Shown: in pieces, positions 50,522 to 57,357 of the stretch | Layout of the letters: the number at the start of each line of letters is the position of its first letter | Numbering within the stretch: the first letter of the stretch is position 1 | NCBI GenBank assembly: GCA_937993755.1 | Contig: CALKMA010000026.1 | Location: forward strand, 1-57,357 | Direction: 5' to 3' | Length of the DNA: 57,357 nt | Source: HGM13233 sp900762805 | Lineage (GTDB): Bacteria; Bacillota; Clostridia; Oscillospirales; Ruminococcaceae | Program-made: the position numbers and the translations under genes | The notes under the pieces: generated by a model | Databases searched by the model: none | What the model was told of the DNA's origin: nothing | The model's input: only the letters and a program-made list of their open reading frames with translations

Positions 50522-51552
50522 GCCTCGCCCTCCCGGCTGAGGTCAGCCCAGCGGCTCAAAAACTCCTCCTTGATGCGGGAGGCGTAGGAAACATTATAGT
50601 TGATGAGGCGGATATCCCCCAACGGAGTCAAGCCGTCGCGCTCCGGCACATCGTCCCGCACGGGGCGGCGGCAGAAGGCGCCGAGGATCGACTGCACATC
50701 GGCGCTCAGCGTGAAATCAATGAAGGCGCGGGCATTATCGGCGTGGGCGGCGCCCTTGATGAGCGCGACGCCGTCTGGCTGGTTGCTGGTGCCCTCCTGC
50801 GGGTAGATGATGGCGATATCGTCGCCCGCGGCGATGCGCTTGAGCGCCGTCTCCTCCAGCGTGACGCCGACAACGCAGCTGCCGCCGGCGACGGCGCTGA
50901 CCACATTACCCGAATCGCTCTGCACGTTGCCGCCGAGATTTTCGGCAAAGGCGGCCAGATTGTCCCACGGGCTGCCGGGCAGGCAGGAAAGCATGGTGAC
51001 GGCCGCCGTGTAGCTCGACCCCGACACCGACGGGTCGGCAAAGGCAATGCGCCCCTGCCAGCGCACATCAAACAGGTCGGCCCAGCCCCTGATCTGGCCG
51101 GGCGCCACCAGCTTGGTATTATAGACGATGACGACGGGCAGCGAGGAAAAGGGCGTCCACAGATCGCCGCTGCCGCGCAGACCGGCGCGCAGACTGTCGG
51201 CCTCGGCCGCCCGGTACGGCTCAAGGCAGTCGCTGTATACCATCAGGCTCTCGGCGCCGCCGCCAAAGATGACATCGCAGGCCGGCTGCCCGCCCCCGTC
51301 GCGGATGCGCTCCAGCAGCTCGTTGGTGCCGCCGGTGACGACCTCCACCCATATGCCGGTGCGCTCTTCAAACTCCTTGATGATGGGGCGGTAGACCTCC
51401 TCCTTGTGGGAGGTGTAGACCACCAGCCGGCTGCCGTCGTCCGGCGCAAAGGCGGAGGCGTCAGCGCCCGACGGCTGCCGGGTGCAGCCCCCCAGAAGCA
51501 GCAGCCCCGCCAGCGCCGCAGCGGCGCACAGGCTTTTCAAAAAACGATTCAT
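50518..51552 (-). CDS. Extracellular substrate-binding lipoprotein of the Fe3+/sugar-phosphate type, likely sensor component
   Basis: From ATG 51552 behind GGGGGAGAG the protein is 344 residues, with a lipoprotein signal ending LLLLGGC. The mature part has RLVVYTSHKEEVYRPIIKEFEERTG, VIFGGGAESLM, WADLFDVRWQGRIAFADPS and a C-terminal lobe, as in ferric and sugar-phosphate (AfuA/PgtC/HptA) binding proteins. It is separated from the transporter genes by 118 bases with a small hairpin (51586-51601) but is tightly coupled to the kinase and regulator. I therefore infer a signalling role, presenting ligand to the kinase. The ligand could be a sugar phosphate or another phosphorylated compound. Confidence 0.87.
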   Translation of the reverse strand: MNRFLKSLCAAAALAGLLLLGGCTRQPSGADASAFAPDDGSRLVVYTSHKEEVYRPIIKEFEERTGIWVEVVTGGTNELLERIRDGGGQPACDVIFGGGAESLMVYSDCLEPYRAAEADSLRAGLRGSGDLWTPFSSLPVVIVYNTKLVAPGQIRGWADLFDVRWQGRIAFADPSVSGSSYTAAVTMLSCLPGSPWDNLAAFAENLGGNVQSDSGNVVSAVAGGSCVVGVTLEETALKRIAAGDDIAIIYPQEGTSNQPDGVALIKGAAHADNARAFIDFTLSADVQSILGAFCRRPVRDDVPERDGLTPLGDIRLINYNVSYASRIKEEFLSRWADLSREGEA

Positions 51553-51670
51553 AGGCTCTCCCCCGCTGAACGCCGGTGACAAAGGGCCGCCGGAAGGCGG
51601 CACCCGCGCAGCTTCCGCTGTGAAGGTGCGCCGGCCGGCGGCCCCGATTATCAGTTTCGATCCTTCTGGC

Positions 51671-53317
<1,647 letters not shown>

Positions 53318-53320
53318 AGT

Positions 53321-55126
53321 TTAACCTCCTATTCCCTCGTCCAGGCTGGCGCCCGTCACCTTGTTCACAAGGGTGTTGCAGATAAGAATTGTGATGATCA
53401 AAATCAGGTTGATGCCGCTTGAGAAGGCGTAGAGGCCCATCTCGTCGAAATAGTCGAGCGTCGTCGATAGGATAAAGCCCTGCACGCACAGCAGCATGAA
53501 CAGGCTCAGCTCGCGCAGACAGGTCATGAACGGCAGCAGGTAGCCGCTGATGATCGAGGTCTTCTGGATGGGAATGATGATGCGCGTCATACGCTTGATC
53601 CACGGAACATCCTGTATGATGGCGGCCTCCTCGATCTCGCCGGAGAGCTGCAGCATCGAATTGAGCGCGCTGCGGCTGGCAAACGGGATATACTTGATGG
53701 TACCGACGATGATGAGCAGCGTATAGGTGTTGAACAGGTTGATGTGCTCATTGGAGAACAGGATGAAGAACGCCACGCCGACGGCGATCGAGGGCATCAG
53801 ATAGGGCAGGAAAGCCACCGAGTTGACATAGCTGGCCCAGCGGCTGCGCCGGTTTTTGGAGACGGCATAGCCGATCAGCGTACCGAGCGTGCCGGCAAAG
53901 AGCGAGCAGCAGACGGCCACCAGAATGGTGCCGCCGAAGGCACGCCAGATGGTTTCGTTATAAAGGATGCCCTTCTGACCGTACATGCCGCTCTCGGTGA
54001 CGTTTTCATCGGTCAGCCACCATTTGGTCGTGAGATTGTCGGGATTGCCGGTATACAGGAAGCTGTAATCGCCGGGGTTGGGCAGGAAGGTCTCAAAGGC
54101 AAAGGAAACGATGGGGAAGATGCTGGTGAAGAAGGTAACGATCACTAGCAAAAGAGCAATGGCATAGCGGCCGATCCGGCCCAGCTTGACCTTGGATATC
54201 TGGCCGGATTTGCCGGTAACGGTGGTGTAATTCTTGCGACTGTGCAGGCTGATCTGGTTGAGCAGCATGATGGCCACGCCGAAGATCATCATGATGATGG
54301 CAAGAATACTGGCCTCACCGGTGTATTTCGAGTTCATGGAAACATATTTGGTCGAAAGCGTCGCAAGGCCCAGATAGTGCGGTACCGGGTAAGAGCCCAT
54401 GGCGCTGCCGAACACCAGCAGGATGGTCGAAAGGATGGCCGGCTTGACCATCGGCAGCGTGATGCGCCACATGATGCGGCGGCGCGGCGTGTCGAGGATG
54501 GTGGCGGCCTCCTCCAGATTGGCGTCCATATTGCGGAAAATGCCGCCGATCAGGATATAGGCAAAGGGCGCGTAGTGCAGCCCCAGCACCACAAGGCTGG
54601 GAAACAGCCCCTTGCACCACCAGAGCGGCATCCGCAGGTTGAAGAGCGACGCCAGCAGGCCGTTGGAGGTGCCGGTGACGGCGTTGGAATTGAACAGGTT
54701 CTGCCACACCACGGCCAGCGTCCACTGGGGCATGATGTAGGGGAAGATGAAGATGGCGCTCAGATATTTGCGCCAGGCAAGGTCGGTCCTCGTGATGAGG
54801 AAGGCAAACAGGCCGCCGAACACGATCGAAACGACGCAGGTCCCGATGGCCAGAAGCACCGTATTGAGCAGCGGCGTCCACAGGTTGGTGACGGCGAGCT
54901 TGCTGGTGAACAGGTCTATGTAGTTGACGAGCGTATAGCCGGAGGTCTGCCCGGTAAGGTGGGCGTCGATGGTGCCGGGGTGGATCTTGAAGGTATCCTC
55001 CACAATGGCGACGATGGGCGCCACGGTGGTCACCGTCAGAACGATACCCATCAGCAGCAGTATGACATTGTGCGGCTTGGAAAAATAGGTCGCAATCTTG
55101 TTGCGCCGGATGCTGGATTGGTTCAT
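53321..55126 (-). CDS. Fused ABC transporter permease (two BPD_transp_1 domains, FbpB type)
   Basis: The 601-residue protein has about 12 membrane segments in two similar halves. Each carries an EAA loop for the ATPase: EEAATILDTPRRRIMWRITLP near 215 and EEAAIIQDVPWIKRMTRIIIP near 510. Such fused permeases serve ferric iron, 2-aminoethylphosphonate and sugar-phosphate importers. It lies between the first binding protein and the ATPase, with a GGAAAGGAG ribosome site. A strong hairpin upstream (55158-55195) may lower its expression relative to the binding protein. Confidence 0.93.
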   Translation of the reverse strand: MNQSSIRRNKIATYFSKPHNVILLLMGIVLTVTTVAPIVAIVEDTFKIHPGTIDAHLTGQTSGYTLVNYIDLFTSKLAVTNLWTPLLNTVLLAIGTCVVSIVFGGLFAFLITRTDLAWRKYLSAIFIFPYIMPQWTLAVVWQNLFNSNAVTGTSNGLLASLFNLRMPLWWCKGLFPSLVVLGLHYAPFAYILIGGIFRNMDANLEEAATILDTPRRRIMWRITLPMVKPAILSTILLVFGSAMGSYPVPHYLGLATLSTKYVSMNSKYTGEASILAIIMMIFGVAIMLLNQISLHSRKNYTTVTGKSGQISKVKLGRIGRYAIALLLVIVTFFTSIFPIVSFAFETFLPNPGDYSFLYTGNPDNLTTKWWLTDENVTESGMYGQKGILYNETIWRAFGGTILVAVCCSLFAGTLGTLIGYAVSKNRRSRWASYVNSVAFLPYLMPSIAVGVAFFILFSNEHINLFNTYTLLIIVGTIKYIPFASRSALNSMLQLSGEIEEAAIIQDVPWIKRMTRIIIPIQKTSIISGYLLPFMTCLRELSLFMLLCVQGFILSTTLDYFDEMGLYAFSSGINLILIITILICNTLVNKVTGASLDEGIGG

Positions 55127-55157
55127 TTTGTCTCCTTTCCAGGAAGCTGAATACAGG

Positions 55158-55195
55158 AAGTGCCCTTGGAGCGGCGACCCGTACCAAGGGCACTT
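55158..55195. other. 12-bp intercistronic hairpin between binding protein and permease
   Basis: AAGTGCCCTTGG (55158-55169) and CCAAGGGCACTT (55184-55195) form a perfect stem with a 14-base loop and no T-tract. Such hairpins after binding-protein genes stabilise the upstream mRNA, making binding protein more abundant than permease. Confidence 0.6.
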
Positions 55196-55263
55196 GTGCA
55201 GTTTGCGGTCAATGCGCCGCAGCAGCGCCCTGAAAATCAGTAGCGATCGGATGCTGTATCCTG

Positions 55264-56595
55264 TTAGTTGGCGCTGTACTTGGTGAGCATTTCGATCCAG
55301 CTGCCGACCGTGAAGGCCACGGAAGCGCAGTATTCGGGATCCTCAAGGACCAGCTCGCCGGTGGTGGTCCACCAGTCATAGCCGCGGTCATTCTTGGCGT
55401 CATAGGTGTTGACACCGTCAACATAGCCGCCGGTGGAATGATGGCGGGTCTCCTCCGTGGCGGTGGCAACCGTCGGGTTGGAGGAATAGCCGCCCATGTC
55501 CTTGCCCCAGGCGGAGAAGCCGTCCTCGGTGCAGGTCATGTAGGCGATAAAGGCGCAGGCCGTCCAGGGCAGCGGGCTGTTATCGGTCACGAACAGGTAA
55601 TGGCAGTAGCCATAGCCGCCGATGCCCTTGTAGCCGTCCTGATAGGCAGCGACCTTGATGTTATTGACGGAAACGGAGTCGGACTCCTGAACCGAGCGCA
55701 GCTTGGAATAAACCAGCAGACCGAACTGATCGACAGCCGACTTGTCAACAAGGATGTTGCAGATGGGGCCGTCATCGGTCTGGGCGTTGTAGGATTCGAC
55801 CCACAGCTTAATCCAGGCCAGCGCATACTTGCCGTCGGCGCCGAGGCCGAGGTCGGCCGCGTCCTTTTCCATCTCGGCGATGACCGGCTCAAAATAAGCC
55901 TTCTCGCTGTCGGAAAGCGCGTCATAAGCGGTGTGCAGATAGGCGGCGTACTTATCCTGGGTCAGCATATACAGGAAGTTCTTGCCGACGATCTCGGAAT
56001 CGATATCCATGTACAGGCCATGCTCGCCCTCGGCAACAAAGTCCCAGCAGTTGTCATAGGTTTTGGTGCCGGTGCTGTTGTACATAAAGACCTTATTGAG
56101 GGTCTGGAGGGGCAGATAGCCCTTGTAATCGGCAGCGGTGGTGTTGTTGGCCTCGGCCCACTCCTTCGGGATGAAGGTGTCGAGCACGCCTGTCTTGACC
56201 ATCTTGCTTTCGATCTGGTTGCCGTCCTGAATGAGGGTCATGGCAAAGGTGCCGGTCTCCTTCAGGGAGTCAGCGGTCAGCTGGTCGAAGATCTTGTTGT
56301 TCTTCGGCTGCTGCCATTCGAACGTCATGTTGTAGTTGGGGTCGATGGTCTGCAGATATTCAATGAAGAGCGGGAGGGCGCTCTTGCCGCGGCTGGAGTT
56401 GCCCACGCCGTAGAAGGTCTTGCCATTGGACTCCTCAATGGCCTTTTTGGCCAGCTCTTCCATCGTCATGCCCTGGGCTTCGGCGATAATCTTCTGAACA
56501 GCGGACTGTTCATCAGACGGCTTCTCGGTGCCGCAGGCGACGAGCATCGTCAGTGCCAGCGCAAGCACCAGCATGACAGCAAGCATCTTTTTCAT
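55264..56595 (-). CDS. Extracellular substrate-binding lipoprotein of the ABC importer
   Basis: From ATG 56595 behind AGGAGATAT the protein is 443 residues, with a lipoprotein signal KKMLAVMLVLALALTMLVAC. The mature protein is a two-lobed binding protein with GKTFYGVGNSSRGKSALPLF near 60-80 and WEWDFVAEGEHGL-type segments; it is acidic and rich in aromatic residues. It is the first gene of the importer operon and should deliver solute to the fused permease. It is only distantly like the second binding protein (50518-51552), so the cluster has two different ligand binders. The ligand is unknown. Confidence 0.85.
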   Translation of the reverse strand: MKKMLAVMLVLALALTMLVACGTEKPSDEQSAVQKIIAEAQGMTMEELAKKAIEESNGKTFYGVGNSSRGKSALPLFIEYLQTIDPNYNMTFEWQQPKNNKIFDQLTADSLKETGTFAMTLIQDGNQIESKMVKTGVLDTFIPKEWAEANNTTAADYKGYLPLQTLNKVFMYNSTGTKTYDNCWDFVAEGEHGLYMDIDSEIVGKNFLYMLTQDKYAAYLHTAYDALSDSEKAYFEPVIAEMEKDAADLGLGADGKYALAWIKLWVESYNAQTDDGPICNILVDKSAVDQFGLLVYSKLRSVQESDSVSVNNIKVAAYQDGYKGIGGYGYCHYLFVTDNSPLPWTACAFIAYMTCTEDGFSAWGKDMGGYSSNPTVATATEETRHHSTGGYVDGVNTYDAKNDRGYDWWTTTGELVLEDPEYCASVAFTVGSWIEMLTKYSAN

Positions 56596-56648
56596 AATGA
56601 AAAATATCTCCTGAAAATTCTGATTTGCCCGATCTTCGGGCACCTTCT

Positions 56649-56677
56649 ATTTTACGGTTTCCGGCCGCCGTTTTCTA
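56649..56677 (-). promoter_or_regulatory. Promoter of the ABC importer operon with weak -35
   Basis: On the minus strand TAAAAT (56649-56654) with a 17-base spacer meets TAGAAA (56672-56677), a poor -35. A poor -35 is what one expects at an activator-dependent promoter, and tandem repeats lie just upstream. Confidence 0.5.
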
Positions 56678-56687
56678 CTGGACAAAT

Positions 56688-56727
56688 CTGCAATTTGTTT
56701 TCATTTTCTGCGATTTTTGGTCATTTT
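56688..56727. promoter_or_regulatory. Two adjacent 20-bp direct repeats, candidate AraC-type regulator site
   Basis: CTGCAATTTGTTTTCATTTT (56688-56707) and CTGCGATTTTTGGTCATTTT (56708-56727) are contiguous and identical at 16 of 20 positions, with CTGC and TCATTTT fully conserved. They lie about 10 bases upstream of the weak -35. Tandem direct repeats about two helical turns apart are the standard binding pattern of AraC-type response regulators such as the one encoded at 48072-48833. Confidence 0.65.
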
Positions 56728-57196
56728 GAAGAATAGACGCTGAAGCAGTGAAACATTTCTGTTAGATTTACCGTAAATTTCGGCAAATGAGCGCGGCGCG
56801 GCCGGATAAGCAGCGCGTAATAAACCGGCCGCTCTGCGCCCCGCCCGATCCGGCCGCAGGGGCCGCAAACAGCGCACAGTCTTTTTTGAAGGCAAAAAGC
56901 AGGGCAGGGCGGCGCGGCCGTCCTGCCTGATTCCGGTATTATAATTCAGCGCGGCATACCGGCATCGGTTCGGTGTACAAGGCGTTCAAGCCGACCGGCT
57001 CCTGCGGCAGCGAAAAGACAGCTGCCGGCGCCGCCGCAGTCCCCGCTCATGCGGGACGCTCCCCGCACAAACGGCGCCGGGCGGCGCGGCCATCCGACCG
57101 CGCCGCCCGACGCATTACAAAGGCTCCCATCGGAAGCGGACAAGGAGAATATCCGCCCCCTATCCGGCCGCACGGCGCAGAAGCGCGCACAGCCGG
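56728..57196. other. GC-rich intergenic stretch with two terminator-like hairpins
   Basis: No gene is supported. GGCAGGGCGGC/GCCGTCCTGCC at 56903-56927 (one G-T pair) is followed on the minus strand by CTGCTTTTT and is a credible terminator. A perfect 12-bp stem CGGGCGGCGCGG/CCGCGCCGCCCG at 57078-57109 lies nearer the gene at the right edge but has a poor T-tract. GTAAATTTACC-like AT-rich words occur near 56770. Confidence 0.5.
56894..56927 (-). terminator. Terminator downstream of the right-edge gene
   Basis: An 11-bp stem with a 3-base loop (56903-56927) is followed on the minus strand by CTGC and five T's (56898-56894). Confidence 0.6.
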
Positions 57197-57357
57197 TCAG
57201 TTGTTTTCTTTGGCTGCTCCGGCCGGCTCACGCTGGCAGCGGCCGTACAGCTCGGTGATATGCCGCAGCTTTTCGGCCAGCGCCGCGCCCGCCTGCTCGC
57301 AGGCTTTGGCGCATTCCACGGCGGTGATATGGTCGGCATCCCAGCCCTTGCGCATTT
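57197..57357 (-). CDS. 3' end of a gene with a dihydrouridine-synthase-like motif (partial)
   Basis: The frame enters from the right edge and ends with TGA at 57197. Its first visible residues, MRKGWDADHITAVECAKACE followed by QAGAAL, resemble the K-R-x-G-W-D-x-x-H-x-x-A-V-E segment of tRNA-dihydrouridine synthases. Where that family continues with T-V-H-G-R-T, this frame reads AEKLRHITELYGRCQRE and stops. It may be a Dus gene with an internal deletion, a chimera, or an unrelated helical protein. Only 52 codons from the first ATG are visible, so the call is tentative. Confidence 0.35.
   Translation of the reverse strand, partial: MRKGWDADHITAVECAKACEQAGAALAEKLRHITELYGRCQREPAGAAKENN

Overview
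The window looks like chromosome of a GC-rich, anaerobic Firmicute of the gut Clostridia (Oscillospiraceae/Ruminococcaceae type). This is inferred from the gene set: a Rex redox repressor, cytosolic PduL in place of a classical Pta, a mannose-family PTS, FeoAB, an FtsK/SpoIIIE translocase, consensus sigma-A promoters with GGAGG ribosome sites, and a short palindromic repeat of a kind I associate with this group. No rRNA, tRNA or CRISPR array was seen. Nearly all genes lie on the minus strand.

Layout. (1) 1-4300 is an AT-rich accessory segment: a NUDIX hydrolase, a Cof-type HAD phosphatase, a hairpin-rich non-coding stretch that could be an element end or transfer origin, a frameshifted small zinc-ribbon gene, and an HTH-HipA fusion kinase whose promoter contains a perfect 18-bp palindrome. 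(2) 4500-14800 is a sugar catabolic operon of at least 11 minus-strand genes, read from a strong promoter at 14697-14724: 2-hydroxyacid dehydrogenase, class II ketose-bisphosphate aldolase, PTS EIIB, EIIC and EIID, a membrane M28-like protein, phosphomannose isomerase, EIIA, a HAD phosphatase/mutase, a polyol-phosphate dehydrogenase relative, an RpiR regulator, and an RraA-like gene broken by three frameshifts. Several of its enzymes lack family-typical catalytic residues, so the substrate may be unusual. (3) 15300-23600 holds a PRK06851-like ATPase with a duplicated 3' end, a family 4 uracil-DNA glycosylase, PduL, and a TetR-controlled ABC exporter with a very long coiled-coil permease.

(4) 23800-35200 is a surface-glycan locus: NDP-sugar dehydratase, DegT aminotransferase, priming sugar transferase, two GT4 glycosyltransferases, a carboxyethylornithine synthase homologue, a TupA-type ATP-grasp protein, a CapA-like protein and a flippase. 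The opine synthase and ATP-grasp enzyme together suggest a glycan carrying an N-carboxyethyl amino acid. (5) 35200-46950 is mostly housekeeping: DUF3006-like protein, ComEC-like hydrolase, FtsK, UppP, a ClpP-like protease, Rex, FeoAB and phosphopentomutase, with a non-coding 20/21-bp tandem repeat at 40458-40652. (6) 47000-47950 is a small AT-rich island with a VbhA-like antitoxin cut by a palindromic element and no Fic toxin.

(7) 48000-56730 is a transport and signalling unit: binding protein, fused ABC permease and an ATPase with a large insertion, then a second binding lipoprotein, a YesM-type kinase and an AraC-type regulator whose reading frames overlap by 4 bp. The last three resemble the HptA-HptS-HptR sugar-phosphate sensing triad. 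Two tandem 20-bp repeats upstream of the first gene are a good candidate for the regulator's binding site, which would close a feedback loop. The right edge carries the end of a gene with a short dihydrouridine-synthase-like motif.
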